This document shows, one piece after another, positions 36,420 through 46,523 of a stretch of 64,000 nt of DNA. This DNA is from Sulfolobales archaeon Acd1. GTDB lineage: Archaea; Thermoproteota; Thermoprotei_A; Sulfolobales; Sulfolobaceae. The DNA lies in assembly GCA_000389735.1 (NCBI GenBank), contig APJY01000002.1, forward strand, positions 62,001 to 126,000, in the 5' to 3' direction. Each line of letters begins with the position of its first letter. Position 1 is the first letter of the stretch. The position numbers were made by a program, and so were the translations under genes. The notes below the pieces were generated by a model. The model was given only the letters and a program-made list of their open reading frames with translations, was not told the origin of the DNA and searched no databases.

Positions 36420-37739
36420 TTAGCTTATCTTCCTCAACACCATAACTAGCGCTACTATAGCTACTATCAGAGCTATTATTCCCACGATTAGACCGGCGTA
36501 AACCATGTTTTGACTGCTGCTCAATTGAGAGCTTAGTGACGACACCTGGGAGCTCAGCTGATTCAGCTGGGAGCTGAGGCTGGCGATGCTGGAGTTGAGA
36601 GAGGACATCTGAGCGCTGAGCGATTTCAATTGATTCTGAACGTTCGTCACAGTTGTGTTGAAGGCCGACAGCTCTTTCTGCAGAGTCGCCACGGTCTTGT
36701 TCACCTGAGCGACGCTAGAGCTTATGTTGTTCAGGTACGTACCGTAATTCACTTGAGCCACAACCGGCATATTCAGCTGGGCGGTACTCCCCTTGTAGCT
36801 TGCAGTCAATACGATATAGCCGCTGAGAGGCACACCGACTGAGGGTACCATGAAGGTGACGTTGAACACACCGTTACCTACTGGGACTACCGTGCCAGTG
36901 ACGTTGGTTCCCCCGATTTGCATCGTGGCTGACACAGTAGCGTTCGAGGCAGGACTCCCTTCGTAAGTGGCCTGGACTATCAGGGACAGCGGTTCACCTT
37001 CCGACGCGGTCACTGAGCTGGCCTGAGCCGGCGCGACCTGGACCGTGCCTATGTAGGCACCTAGTACGTTCAATGCCAGCGACGTAGGATAGACCTTGAG
37101 AGTTATCGCGTATGTTCCAGGTCCCTTGACGGTATACAGCACTCCTTGAGGCGGGTATCCCTGTGGCATCGCTACTATCTTCAAGGTCTCACTGACGTTC
37201 GGAATAGCCACTACATGAAGCGTCACCATGCCGCTGGAGTTCGTGATGCCGCTCGCCAACAACATGTTGTTGGAGGCGTTGTAAACGTTCACGGGAGCGT
37301 TAGGCATCGGTAGGCCAGTCTGCCCGTTCACCACTGTTACCACTAAGTTCGCGATTCCGGGAGCCCAGTACACCTGAACGCTGGCAGCCGCGGCTGAACC
37401 TATCAGTACTACTATCGTGTAAGTACCGGCTGGGAACTTGCCGCTAGTAGTGGCGGGCCAGTCGAACAGGGTGGCGTTGAGTATCCCGTTAGACTGGACT
37501 TGGAAGGTGCCGGAGTATACTATCGAGTCGCCTGGGTTGTAGACGTAGACCGTAGCGACCTGACCAGCATAACCTGTCGCGTTGACGACCAGAACAAGCG
37601 GTTGCCCAGCGCTGAAGGATTGTCCTTGCGTGGGGGAGAGTATAGTTATTCCGCCGATTGAAGCTGAGGCTATAGCCAGGGATATAGCGGGGATCACTAC
37701 GAGAAGGAGAATTACGAGAGCTGAGGCGGGAATCCTCAA
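36420..37739 (-). CDS. slaB: S-layer stalk/anchor protein SlaB
   Basis: A 439-residue secreted, membrane-anchored protein. Signal sequence about 1-26 (ALVILLLVVIPAISLAIASA). The body has three beta-sandwich (Ig-like) units rich in Asn-X-Ser/Thr sites. A coiled coil follows from about 328 to 405 (repeats of LSSQLNQLSSQVSS type), and the C-terminal membrane helix is about 412-434 (GLIVGIIALIVAIVALVMVL). In Sulfolobales, SlaB trimers anchor the SlaA lattice as a stalk. The TTG start follows GAGGTGG. It is 55 nt downstream of slaA, with T tracts in the gap that may reduce its expression relative to slaA. Confidence 0.9.
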   Translation of the reverse strand: MRIPASALVILLLVVIPAISLAIASASIGGITILSPTQGQSFSAGQPLVLVVNATGYAGQVATVYVYNPGDSIVYSGTFQVQSNGILNATLFDWPATTSGKFPAGTYTIVVLIGSAAAASVQVYWAPGIANLVVTVVNGQTGLPMPNAPVNVYNASNNMLLASGITNSSGMVTLHVVAIPNVSETLKIVAMPQGYPPQGVLYTVKGPGTYAITLKVYPTSLALNVLGAYIGTVQVAPAQASSVTASEGEPLSLIVQATYEGSPASNATVSATMQIGGTNVTGTVVPVGNGVFNVTFMVPSVGVPLSGYIVLTASYKGSTAQLNMPVVAQVNYGTYLNNISSSVAQVNKTVATLQKELSAFNTTVTNVQNQLKSLSAQMSSLNSSIASLSSQLNQLSSQVSSLSSQLSSSQNMVYAGLIVGIIALIVAIVALVMVLRKIS

Positions 37740-37766
37740 AGCCGAACCACCTCAAAACGTTTTTCA

Positions 37767-37787
37767 TTAAAAAGGGAAGAAAAAATC
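37767..37787 (-). terminator. T-rich partial terminator between slaA and slaB
   Basis: Two T tracts on the minus strand (T6 and T5, split by a C-rich TTCCC) begin just after the slaA stop and precede slaB. This arrangement suits partial termination, which would give excess slaA over slaB transcript. Confidence 0.45.
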
Positions 37788-37794
37788 ATACCTT

Positions 37795-40700
37795 TCAGAC
37801 CATCGTTGTGTTGATGTACACGTTAGTGAAGACTATCTGCGCTGGGAAGAGCGATATTACTGGGCCGCCAGCGAAAGGCACAGCGAACATCCTCACCGTG
37901 TAGTAGCCGCTGCTCAGCGCACCGATCTGCGAGAACTGCACTGGCACCTGGGCAACTATCCCTGGGCCTATCACAGGCACGGGCACTACAGTCTGGAAGT
38001 TCACCAGCAGTGGCGCAGTAGTGAGGCTGTTCTGACCAGGAGTCACCACCGTGGCGATGTAGAACGTGTAGGTGTAGTTCACTATGCTGGTCACGTGTAT
38101 CACTATGTACTGGTTCGTCGGGGTCAGTACGTAGCTGTTGTTCACGTACTCGACCACCTTGTTGGCGTTAGGCCAGGGCACAGGTATAGTTACGGGGGCT
38201 ATTCTGATCGGAGTTATGTTGAACGCGGTTATGTAGGTCTTCAGTGTAGCGGTGCTACCAGACGCTGGGTCTTGCACGGTTATGTACATCGTGCTGTTGT
38301 AACCGAAGAGCTTCCCAGCGAAGGAGTAGACCGGCAGGGCGAAGTTGGTGGCAGGGCCTAAGGTCACCGTGTTGCCACCAAGGTTGACGGCCAAGGTTCC
38401 GTTGAACACAGTGCCGTTGATGTAGAGCGTTCCTGGCTCGTTTATGACTAGGGTGATGGGCGTACCGTTGAAGATACCGCTGCTCGGGGCTGTCTCAGGT
38501 ATGGTAGGCAGTAAGTTGCCCGCGTAGGACTTCACTGTATTGCCGTTCTTAGTCACAATTGTCTTGCCGCTCGTGGAGTTGTAGTATATGCTGTACTTGT
38601 TGCCGTAGTGGTCGACTATGGTCACGTTTATCACCTGCAGGTTAGTTATGGCTCCAGGCAAGGACTTTGCTAGGAAGGTGTCGTTCAGGGAGACGTATGG
38701 CTGTACTGCAACGCTCTGAGCTAAGGCCACAGGAGTTCCGTATGTCGCGTTAATATACCTGGCGGTGAGGATGTAGAAGATGCTGGCCGGCTTCGCAGTA
38801 ACAGGGGCCGCAACGCTGTACCCGCCGAACCTGATCTTCGCGCTAGCGGTCTCATGGGTTATGTTGTCGTAGTAGGTTATGGTTAGGGTCGAGCCGTTCA
38901 GCTGGGACACGGAAGTCAGGTGCAATATGCTCATCAGGCCTGTTATGCTCAGAGTCGCGTTGTACGCACCGGTACAGTTGCCGTTCTCGTTGAATACACC
39001 GCTCTGGAACAGAGTAGTTATGTTGTTGCCGTTCAGCAGTATCTTCTCGGTCGAGCCGTTACTGAAGGTTATAGTTATGCTCACTATCTTGCCCACTCCC
39101 ACCATGCCTGGCGAGACCGTAGCGCCGTACAAGGTGTAGGTGTTCGCTACTAGAGTAACGGTGTTAGTGCCTATAGAGAGCTGGGCTGGATATGGCGCTG
39201 CGTAGTACGGTTCAATTATCTGTATCGGTACGGTGGTCTGGTACAGCGGCACGCTGCTGGGGGCCTTGAGGGCGAGGGTGGCGTTAGGAATAGTTATGGT
39301 AACGGTCCTGTTCCATATCAGCTTGTTGAAGTAGTAGTGAACCGCGTAATCGCCAGCCGCGAACCAGAAGGTTATCTTCGTCCCTACTGTCATGTTAGGC
39401 GGCAGGATTATGATGAAGGTGTTCTGAGGTCCGTAGTAGATTCCAGGATTGATTGTCATCATATTAGCGCCCGTTCCCATGTAGAACTGGTACCTCACGT
39501 AGACGCTGATGTTGAAGTTGGGAGTTGGCACACTCGTTGTAGAGTTGTGGCTGGGTAGGACGTTAGGCACGTAGACGTAGTAGTTGCCGTTCGGGGCTTG
39601 CACGATGGTTCCTGGAGTGAACCCTACCCAGCTGAAGCTGGGTGATGTGGTGATGTTCATCCCGCCAGGCACGCCAGACTGCTCCGTCCAGTTGCTAAGG
39701 CCCAGATAGTTGGTTATCACGTTACTGAGGTCACTTAATGTGCTCGTACTCGCATTGACGTAGCTGCCGCCAGAGAAGTAGTTAGAGGCCTCAGCGGTGA
39801 TATTGAAGGCGCGTCCCAACAATACTCCTGTGGTGTTCAGCTTAGCACCGCTTACGTAGATTACCTTGCCGTTGGGGCCGGGAGCCGGTATATTATTCAC
39901 GTATAACCAGGCGTACTGTCCGTTGTAGTACCCTGTGGTTAGTACGTCATCTGGGCTGTAGAAGTTCACCCATATGTAATTACTGCACGTCAAGGAGCTC
40001 GGAGTTACGTTACTCACACTTACTGAAGGCGGTATTATTCTAGCCTGGAAGTACTTCGTGTTGTTGAATTTATACACACTATTATTAGTTGTAACGATCC
40101 AACCGGAGACGTAAACGATGGTCTGGTTACTCCACAGGCCGAAGTTCACGAGAGCTTGGTAGAACATGCTAGGACTGACCGACATGGTTCCTTGCAGTAC
40201 GGACGGCGATATGGTCTGCACGGCCGGTAAGTTCCCTGTGTACACTTCCTGCGAGTATATCAACGGTAGACCTGAACCCAGGACTATATGCTTACTATTC
40301 AGCCCGGTGAAGTTATAACCGGTTACGTTTACTTCCCATGGACCAGTATTCGGTCCCTGAACGTTCACCACTAACGTGGTGGCGTTTATGTTGATATTCA
40401 CGTAGTCGTACGTGGCATTTCCTATTATTGTCGTGTAGGTCTCCACGTTCACAACGAGGCCGGAGAAGGCCGTACCGTTGAGGGACGGGTAAGCTGGAGT
40501 CACGATAACACCCTCCACGGACAGCGCGTCCACCGGCTGGTAGTATTTGTTGTTCAGTTGCTTGAGATTGCCGTTCTGAACGAACTTCATCGTGCCCAAG
40601 GCCTTCACGTAGGTCAAAGCTGTGGTGCTGCTAATAGTGTCGTTACCGGTCAGGTAGTAGGTAAAGGTAATGCCGTTGGATCCTGGAGGAGTAGTTAGTA

Positions 40701-41565
40701 AGAAGCCGCTGTATAGGTTGTTACCGAGGCTGCTGAACACGTTGGCAGGGACCTCCTCATAGCTCGCCACGGAGAGAAGCGTCGTGACCGGAATCGGCGT
40801 CAGCTGGAGCTTGGGCTGTATTGTCAGGTTGAAGTTCTGGTAGTAAACTTGGTAATTCTTAGCCGTCCAGTTCAGCGGACTTATTTCTAAGTTGGTGCTG
40901 GTGGAGTTTATAATTACATAAGTTACAGGAACTTTTACTTGTTTGCCGGATGCGTTCGTGAAGTATATGTATTTAATGACATGATCTTGTCCGAACGGGG
41001 GAGTAGTTTGCGGGTTCGGCACTGGGCCGTTCTTGTAGATGAAGGTTAATGCGTAGATATATACTGTTATGTTAGATTTAGCCCCCACTGAATAATATTT
41101 CGTTGTGTTGTAGCCAGCAGGAGCACCTGGCATGCTGCTGCCCGTTGTCCAGTATTCCGTCAAGCTTGTGATAGGCGAAGTTGTTAGAATCACTATCGTG
41201 TAGTTGAACATGTATTGGTTATTGCTCCCAGTGAACTCGTACCAGCCAACGACCGGCTTCAAGCTGGCTAGTTGGTCTGCTGAGAATATCTGAACGGCCG
41301 GCAGGAAGTTCACGGTTAACGGGCCAGGACCGGTGAAGTTCAACTGGAACACGTAGTCAGCAGTGTTAGCCGCTAATGGGTTGTACACAGTGACGTTGAT
41401 CAAGGACCTGCCCCAACCGACGGGCTGGTTGTTCATCATTTGGTTGTAGATCTTCACGATCATGGGGGCACCGGCAGCCGCTTGGGTCGGCAGTACACTA
41501 ACGAATCCAACTACCATTGAGAGGAGGAACAGGGAGGCTAGGACTAAACCTAGAGTCTTATTCAT
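37795..41565 (-). CDS. slaA: S-layer lattice protein SlaA
   Basis: A 1256-residue secreted protein with signal peptide about 1-30 (LVLASLFLLSMVVGFVSVL, then TQAAAGAP at the cleavage region). The mature protein is rich in Asn, Thr, Tyr and Gly, with very many Asn-X-Ser/Thr glycosylation sites, few charges and almost no Cys, and it is predicted all-beta. It has no C-terminal membrane helix, as expected for the outer lattice protein held by SlaB. SlaA of other Sulfolobales is slightly longer (about 1400). Its promoter has a strong TATA box and a phased direct repeat just upstream. Confidence 0.93.
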   Translation of the reverse strand: MNKTLGLVLASLFLLSMVVGFVSVLPTQAAAGAPMIVKIYNQMMNNQPVGWGRSLINVTVYNPLAANTADYVFQLNFTGPGPLTVNFLPAVQIFSADQLASLKPVVGWYEFTGSNNQYMFNYTIVILTTSPITSLTEYWTTGSSMPGAPAGYNTTKYYSVGAKSNITVYIYALTFIYKNGPVPNPQTTPPFGQDHVIKYIYFTNASGKQVKVPVTYVIINSTSTNLEISPLNWTAKNYQVYYQNFNLTIQPKLQLTPIPVTTLLSVASYEEVPANVFSSLGNNLYSGFLLTTPPGSNGITFTYYLTGNDTISSTTALTYVKALGTMKFVQNGNLKQLNNKYYQPVDALSVEGVIVTPAYPSLNGTAFSGLVVNVETYTTIIGNATYDYVNININATTLVVNVQGPNTGPWEVNVTGYNFTGLNSKHIVLGSGLPLIYSQEVYTGNLPAVQTISPSVLQGTMSVSPSMFYQALVNFGLWSNQTIVYVSGWIVTTNNSVYKFNNTKYFQARIIPPSVSVSNVTPSSLTCSNYIWVNFYSPDDVLTTGYYNGQYAWLYVNNIPAPGPNGKVIYVSGAKLNTTGVLLGRAFNITAEASNYFSGGSYVNASTSTLSDLSNVITNYLGLSNWTEQSGVPGGMNITTSPSFSWVGFTPGTIVQAPNGNYYVYVPNVLPSHNSTTSVPTPNFNISVYVRYQFYMGTGANMMTINPGIYYGPQNTFIIILPPNMTVGTKITFWFAAGDYAVHYYFNKLIWNRTVTITIPNATLALKAPSSVPLYQTTVPIQIIEPYYAAPYPAQLSIGTNTVTLVANTYTLYGATVSPGMVGVGKIVSITITFSNGSTEKILLNGNNITTLFQSGVFNENGNCTGAYNATLSITGLMSILHLTSVSQLNGSTLTITYYDNITHETASAKIRFGGYSVAAPVTAKPASIFYILTARYINATYGTPVALAQSVAVQPYVSLNDTFLAKSLPGAITNLQVINVTIVDHYGNKYSIYYNSTSGKTIVTKNGNTVKSYAGNLLPTIPETAPSSGIFNGTPITLVINEPGTLYINGTVFNGTLAVNLGGNTVTLGPATNFALPVYSFAGKLFGYNSTMYITVQDPASGSTATLKTYITAFNITPIRIAPVTIPVPWPNANKVVEYVNNSYVLTPTNQYIVIHVTSIVNYTYTFYIATVVTPGQNSLTTAPLLVNFQTVVPVPVIGPGIVAQVPVQFSQIGALSSGYYTVRMFAVPFAGGPVISLFPAQIVFTNVYINTTMV

Positions 41566-41596
41566 AGCACTTCTGATGCAATGAGAGGGTTGAGGA

Positions 41597-41605
41597 GTTT
41601 ATAAA
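41597..41605 (-). promoter_or_regulatory. TATA box of slaA
   Basis: TTTATAAAC on the minus strand lies about 32-40 nt upstream of the slaA ATG, implying a leader of about 10 nt. Confidence 0.65.
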
Positions 41606-41608
41606 GTG

Positions 41609-41626
41609 GTGTATACTTGTGTATAC
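41609..41626. repeat. Phased direct repeat GTGTATAC x2 upstream of slaA
   Basis: GTGTATAC occurs at 41609-41616 and 41619-41626, a 10-bp period or one helical turn. Each contains the palindrome GTATAC. The repeat abuts the slaA TATA box on the upstream side, where a BRE and activator site would lie. Confidence 0.6.
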
Positions 41627-41760
41627 AGTTTCAGGCGTTGTTCCGAGCCCTCACCTCTTTTTCTCTTCATTAAGATAATACTGAGGGCTGTAACCACACG
41701 CGTAATACGGTGTTGCCCACAGGCTTTTTACTGGCTTCAGCTAGGTCAGACCGACCCGAC

Positions 41761-43113
41761 ATGGTCAAGGCCAAGGCCTCAGCTCTAGCGTACTCGGTTC
41801 TGTTAGCTCTCACCGCGCTAGCGTTTGCTTTACCCCTGACGGTCAGCGCGATAACCAACCCGGGCGGCGCGAACGTTCCCAACGGCTTGGCCGTAACCTA
41901 CAACTCCACCACCCCCACCTTCACTTTACCTGTAGTTAACCAGGGCTACGAGCCCGTGGAGGTCAGCCTGACGGTGAACGGACAGAGCTATTCCTTCAGC
42001 CTGGCTCCGTATTCGTTCCAGCTGGTCAACGTGAGCTTGACCCCAGGGTTGAACACCGTATCTCTGGGCGAGGAAGTCCTCAAGGTCAATTACGTACCGA
42101 GCTCGTCCGCTATCTCTGAACCGGCGACTATCAACGGATCCGAGGGCGTCGTAGTGGTTCAAAACGTGAGGCCCGGGTCCTACCTGTACTTCTCGGTGAG
42201 CGTTAAACTGCCGAGCAGCAGTTACTATCTGTCCCCCTTACCTCCCGTGACCGATATGGAGCAGGGACCGCAGTACAGCGTGGGCTACCAGCAGTTGAGC
42301 TCCAACACCGTTATGTACGCCGTGATAGTTCCGAGCGGGATCGCCCAAGGGCTCTACTCCGTTTACTTCCCGATCCAGATAATCGGGTCCATCAAGGTCT
42401 CCAACTCCACCTACGCCTTGTTGCCCGTGGGATACTCCTGGGCCGTGGCGATACTCAACGTCACTTACGGCCTCAAACCCTTCTCTAACTCCAACTCCAC
42501 CGTTTCCTACAACGGGGGCACCTTGGCTCAGTTCGTGATACCCGGCTTCAACTCCTCCAAGACCTATTACGTGATAGCGGGAGGCAACGTTTATCAGGTA
42601 GGGGAGATGAGCGCCTCCTTCAACGTTTACGGGATGTCCTCGAGCGTGACCTACTACGGCTCCAGCGCGGTTCAGGTGGCTTACTCTTCCGACGGTCTGC
42701 TCGTCTTCGTTCCGAACTACTCCGGCCCGGTCCAGCTGAGCACCAGCCCTACGGCAACTACTAGCATGACGAGTACTACGACGACGAGCACGAGCACAAC
42801 CACTACTACTACAACTACTACTACCAGTAGCACGACTACTACAAGTACTACGACAACTGCTTCGAGCGTTCAGACGAGCACAACCTACACCGTGAGCACC
42901 ACTAGCACGACAACTACTAGCACCACGAGCGGTGCGACTAATACTACCACTAATACTACCGTTGTGATAATTTCGACCCCCACTAGCAGTACCCCGTCAC
43001 CTACCACGCCGACCGCGACCTCCTCGTCCTCGCTCCCGTTAACCGAAATCGTGATCGGCGCAGTAGTGGTAGTAGTAATAATAGCCGCGGCCGTCCTGCT
43101 CCTGAGAAGGTAA
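41761..43113 (+). CDS. Thr-rich membrane-anchored surface protein next to the S-layer genes
   Basis: About 450 residues from ATG 41761. Signal sequence about 6-30 (YSVLLALTALAFALPLTVSA). The ectodomain (about 31-340) is beta-rich with Asn-X-Ser/Thr sites. A low-complexity Thr/Ser stalk follows (about 345-425, poly-Thr runs), and a C-terminal membrane helix ends the protein (IVIGAVVVVVIIAAAVLLLRR). Topology is like SlaB, but with a probably glycosylated Thr/Ser stalk in place of the coiled coil. It is divergent from slaA across 195 bp. It could be a third S-layer-associated protein or a substrate-binding or adhesion protein. An upstream GTG/TTG-type start at 41710 is unlikely, since it would precede the signal peptide. 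Confidence 0.8.
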   Translation: MVKAKASALAYSVLLALTALAFALPLTVSAITNPGGANVPNGLAVTYNSTTPTFTLPVVNQGYEPVEVSLTVNGQSYSFSLAPYSFQLVNVSLTPGLNTVSLGEEVLKVNYVPSSSAISEPATINGSEGVVVVQNVRPGSYLYFSVSVKLPSSSYYLSPLPPVTDMEQGPQYSVGYQQLSSNTVMYAVIVPSGIAQGLYSVYFPIQIIGSIKVSNSTYALLPVGYSWAVAILNVTYGLKPFSNSNSTVSYNGGTLAQFVIPGFNSSKTYYVIAGGNVYQVGEMSASFNVYGMSSSVTYYGSSAVQVAYSSDGLLVFVPNYSGPVQLSTSPTATTSMTSTTTTSTSTTTTTTTTTTSSTTTTSTTTTASSVQTSTTYTVSTTSTTTTSTTSGATNTTTNTTVVIISTPTSSTPSPTTPTATSSSSLPLTEIVIGAVVVVVIIAAAVLLLRR

Positions 43114-43278
43114 GGGCTTTATTCCAAGACCTCCTTCTTTTTACTAGGATGCGCCTCCTCTGAGCCGTGATGTGGCTGACCTGACCCGATTCGGTGAGGG
43201 ACTTCCGTAACTGATAGTTAGACGTAAAGTAAGTCCGGTCGCTCAAACTCTTTTACTCCGTTAGGCCTCCTGTAAGGC

Positions 43279-44529
43279 GTGAGCGAGTACAAAGTCAGGG
43301 ACATAAGGCTCGCGGAGCAGGGGAGGAGGCAGTTAGAGTGGGCGGAACTCCACATGCCCGCGTTAATGGAGATAAGGAGGAGGTTCGAGAGCGAGAAGCC
43401 CCTGAAGGGGATAAAGATCTCGGCCGTGCTCCACGTCACTAAGGAGACCGGAGCGTTGGTCAGGACCTTAATGGCCGGGGGAGCCGAGGTCTCTTTGGCC
43501 GGGAGCAACCCCCTTTCGACACAGGACGACGTTGCGGCCGCTCTGGCAGAGGAGGGAGTGAGGGTCTTCGCCTGGAAGGGGGAGACGGTGAAGGAGTACT
43601 GGCAGAACATAAGGGAGATTCTGAAAGTGAAGCCCGACATAGTGATGGATGATGGGGCCGACTTGCACGCCCTGATACACGAGTCCTACCCCGACCTGAG
43701 GCCTTTGGGAGGCACGGAGGAAACTACTACTGGGGTGCTGAGGCTTAAGGCGATGGAGGAGCAGGGGGTGCTCAGGTACCCCGTGATAGCGGTGAACAAC
43801 GCCTTCACCAAGTACCTCTTCGACAACAGGATAGGCACAGGACAGAGCACCGTCGACGGGATCCTAAGGGCGACCAACCTTCTGATAGCGGGCAAGATAG
43901 CCGTCGTCGCGGGCTACGGCTGGGTTGGAAGGGGGATAGCGTGGAGGCTCAGGGGGATGGGCGCCAGGGTAATAGTTACTGAAGTTAGCCCCCTGAGGGC
44001 TCTGGAGGCCGTAATGGACGGCTTCGACGTCATGCCGATGACCAGAGCGGCTGAGATAGGCGACCTTTTCGTCACGGCCACCGGTAACACGAAGGTGATA
44101 AGGGCGGACCACTTCCTGAAGATGAAGGACGGCGCGGTGCTGGCCAACGCGGGGCACTTCAACGTCGAGATCGACGTGGAAGGATTGGAAAGGCTGGCCG
44201 TTTCGAAGAGGAACGTTAGGCCCTACTTGGACGAATACGTCCTGCCCAACGGGAGAAGGCTCTACCTACTCGCGGAGGGTAGATTAGTGAACCTAGCTGC
44301 GGCGGAAGGTCACCCCAGCGAGGTGATGGACCTCAGCTTCTCCAACCAGGCTTTAAGCGTCGAGTACCTGGTGAAAAAGGGCGAAGAGTTGGAGAGGAAG
44401 GTCTACAACGTGCCCCAGGAAATAGACGAACAGGTGGCCTGGCTCAAGCTAAGAGGGATGGGGATAGAGATAGACCAGATGACGGAGGAGCAAAAGGAGT
44501 ACGTCAAGCAGTGGCGTTACGGCACTTGA
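43279..44529 (+). CDS. ahcY: Adenosylhomocysteinase
   Basis: It hydrolyses S-adenosylhomocysteine to adenosine and homocysteine, recycling SAM by-product. The 416-residue protein has [38 protein letters not shown], the NAD-binding segment [18 protein letters not shown], and [12 protein letters not shown]. The C-terminal residues close the NAD site. GTG start 43279, with CTCTTTTACTC (about 43245-43255) at promoter distance. Confidence 0.95.
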   Translation: MSEYKVRDIRLAEQGRRQLEWAELHMPALMEIRRRFESEKPLKGIKISAVLHVTKETGALVRTLMAGGAEVSLAGSNPLSTQDDVAAALAEEGVRVFAWKGETVKEYWQNIREILKVKPDIVMDDGADLHALIHESYPDLRPLGGTEETTTGVLRLKAMEEQGVLRYPVIAVNNAFTKYLFDNRIGTGQSTVDGILRATNLLIAGKIAVVAGYGWVGRGIAWRLRGMGARVIVTEVSPLRALEAVMDGFDVMPMTRAAEIGDLFVTATGNTKVIRADHFLKMKDGAVLANAGHFNVEIDVEGLERLAVSKRNVRPYLDEYVLPNGRRLYLLAEGRLVNLAAAEGHPSEVMDLSFSNQALSVEYLVKKGEELERKVYNVPQEIDEQVAWLKLRGMGIEIDQMTEEQKEYVKQWRYGT

Positions 44530-44565
44530 AAAACTCTTTTAATTCGTTGCTCCTTAACGTATATC

Positions 44566-44654
44566 GGGCCCGTAGCTCAGCCCGGTAGAGCGCCCGGCTC
44601 ATAAGCTCAGCCCGGGAGACCGGGTGGTCCGGGGTTCAAGTCCCCGCGGGCCCA
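44566..44654 (+). tRNA. tRNA-Met(CAT), elongator type, with a 15-nt intron
   Basis: Acceptor GGGCCCG/CGGGCCC, discriminator A. Anticodon stem CCCGG/CCGGG, loop CTCATA...A, anticodon CAT. A 15-nt intron fits position 37/38. The anticodon stem lacks the three G-C pairs of the initiator, so this is elongator Met; a tRNA-Ile2 (C34 modified to agmatidine) cannot be excluded. Confidence 0.9.
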
Positions 44655-44696
44655 TTCAGCTCAATTTTAATAATTCGAGCCTAAGCCTTTACGCTC

Positions 44697-45404
44697 GTGC
44701 TTTCCGAGAAGGACTTCGCCCTGATCGATTACACCGTAGTGGACAAGGAGACCGGTCAGGTCCTGGACACCACCGACGAGAAAGTGGCCAAGGAAAAGGG
44801 ACTTTATAGGGAAGGGGAGACCTACGGGCCGGTGCTCTACATAGTAGGGGAGAACAGGTGGGTGAAGGGTTTTGAAGAGGGAGTTAAGCAACTGAGCGAG
44901 GGCGAGGAAAAGGAGTTCGAGGTGCCTCCTGATAAGGCTTACGGCGAGAGGGATCAGACCAAGGTCAAGGTCTATTCCTTAAGCGAGCTGAAGAGGAGGG
45001 GTATAACCCCCTACATAGGCCAGGTACTCGAGACGGCTGACGGCAGCAGGGGGATAGTTAGGTCGATAAGCGGGGGTAGGGTGGTGGTGGACTTCAACCA
45101 CCCGTTGGCGGGAAAGACCCTCATTTATAGAGTTAAGGTGGTGAAGCTGCTGAAGGACGAGGAGTCCAAGTTCAAGGCCCTGTTGGAGAGGTGGTTCGGC
45201 AAGAAGACCTCCGAGCTGATCAGGTTCGCCATAAACGGCAAGGAAGTGGTGGTTGACGTCCCTAAGGAGATCCTGCTCTCCGAGAACCTACAGCTGAGGA
45301 AGCTCATGGTCTCCAGGGACTACATCAACTTCGTCGATGCGGAGGCGAAGGTGGTGTTCAGAGAAACGTTCAGCAAGGAGCTCTTCAGTCAATCACCCCA
45401 GTGA
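44697..45404 (+). CDS. FKBP-type peptidyl-prolyl isomerase (SlyD-like, long form)
   Basis: A 235-residue cytoplasmic isomerase/chaperone. The FKBP domain ([20 protein letters not shown], then [21 protein letters not shown] and [15 protein letters not shown]) is interrupted by the insert-in-flap domain ([43 protein letters not shown]). A C-terminal extension of about 80 residues is typical of the long archaeal type. Starts at GTG 44697, shortly after tRNA-Met. Converges on the G1P dehydrogenase gene with a 20-nt overlap. Confidence 0.9.
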   Translation: MLSEKDFALIDYTVVDKETGQVLDTTDEKVAKEKGLYREGETYGPVLYIVGENRWVKGFEEGVKQLSEGEEKEFEVPPDKAYGERDQTKVKVYSLSELKRRGITPYIGQVLETADGSRGIVRSISGGRVVVDFNHPLAGKTLIYRVKVVKLLKDEESKFKALLERWFGKKTSELIRFAINGKEVVVDVPKEILLSENLQLRKLMVSRDYINFVDAEAKVVFRETFSKELFSQSPQ

Positions 45405-46446
45405 TCCTGGCCAAGTTCTCCGCGCTCTCCCAGGTCAGCCCCCTCTCGCCCAGAATGGTGTACCTCTCGGGCCTTATGGAGTGGGCTATGGTTAGGGCCT
45501 TGATCACGACCTCCCTGGGGATGCCCAACTCGTTAGCCTTAGTTGGGATCCCCGCGTTCCTCAGGGCATTCCTTATCTTCTTCCACTTGAGGCCGTGCAG
45601 GTAAGCCATCATTATAGTCCCTAAGGCCACGAGCTCCCCGTGTAGAGCCGAGTTGGGGTAAAGCATCTCCACGGCGTGGGCGAACAGGTGTTCCGAGCCG
45701 CTCGCCGGCCTGGTGGTCCCGGCCATGGCCATCGCTACCCCATCGCTGATCAGGGCCTCTACGAGGGTTCTCACCGTCCTCTTGAGGTCTTTGTTAATCG
45801 TGTAGGTGCACGTCAGGGCGTGCTTCGCGGAAAGTAAGGCCAGGGAGGCCGTGTAGTCGCCGTAGTACTCCCCCCTCAGTTTAGCCGCCAGTTGCCAGTC
45901 CCTCACGGCAACGAGCTTACCGACGGCGTCGCCGATCCCGGCGTTTACCAGCCTCCTCGGTGCGGAGCTCATGACCTCTATATCGGCTACAATAGCTAAG
46001 GGCTCCTTGGCCTTAACCGAGGTGGGCTTGCCCAAGCCCTTGATCGAGGCGAAGGGCGACGTTATCCCGTCGTGGGAGGGGGCTGTAGGGACGCTGATGA
46101 AGGGGACTCCCACTTTATAAGCTGAGTACTTCGCGACGTCTATCACGGTTCCTCCACCGATCCCGACTATGGCGCTGACCTTCATTGACGCCGAAGCCTC
46201 GATCACTCTCTCCACCGCGTTCAAGTCAGCTCTAGTCACTTCCATCACTTCGTGGCTCAGATCCAGGTCACTGACGACTCTCTCTTCCACCAATTTCTTC
46301 ACGACCGGGCCGGTAACTATCAGGATCCTCCCCGCTATCCCAAGCTCCTTTAAGTACGTCCCCACCCTCTCGATTACTCCGTCCCCCACCACGATCTTCT
46401 TGGGTAGGTCGATCGAGTGGACGTCAGTCGCCCCTTGCACGCTCAT
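45385..46446 (-). CDS. egsA: sn-Glycerol-1-phosphate dehydrogenase
   Basis: It makes the archaeal lipid backbone sn-glycerol-1-phosphate from dihydroxyacetone phosphate using NAD(P)H. The Zn-dependent protein has [51 protein letters not shown], and Zn ligands in [13 protein letters not shown] and [13 protein letters not shown] with a further His in [14 protein letters not shown] 46446 is preferred; a TTG at 46452 would add two residues. It is transcribed divergently from aCPSF1. Confidence 0.94.
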   Translation of the reverse strand: MSVQGATDVHSIDLPKKIVVGDGVIERVGTYLKELGIAGRILIVTGPVVKKLVEERVVSDLDLSHEVMEVTRADLNAVERVIEASASMKVSAIVGIGGGTVIDVAKYSAYKVGVPFISVPTAPSHDGITSPFASIKGLGKPTSVKAKEPLAIVADIEVMSSAPRRLVNAGIGDAVGKLVAVRDWQLAAKLRGEYYGDYTASLALLSAKHALTCTYTINKDLKRTVRTLVEALISDGVAMAMAGTTRPASGSEHLFAHAVEMLYPNSALHGELVALGTIMMAYLHGLKWKKIRNALRNAGIPTKANELGIPREVVIKALTIAHSIRPERYTILGERGLTWESAENLARITGVID

Positions 46447-46523
46447 GTACAAGTTTTAAATACGAATGACATTAAAGTATGATCTGTCTGTTTAACCAGT
46501 CCCAAGAAGCTTAGGTGAGATTA

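Noticed and set aside
42740-43020. Dense ACT/ACG trinucleotide runs resembling a tandem repeat or CRISPR-like region
   Set aside because: They encode the Thr/Ser stalk of the surface protein; there are no spacers, and the frame is continuous.
43167-43214. Possible C/D-box sRNA (GTGATGT ... CTGA ... TGAGG ... CTGA) before ahcY
   Set aside because: The C box is imperfect, the C-D' spacing is too short for a guide, and there is no terminal stem. RNA-seq would be needed.
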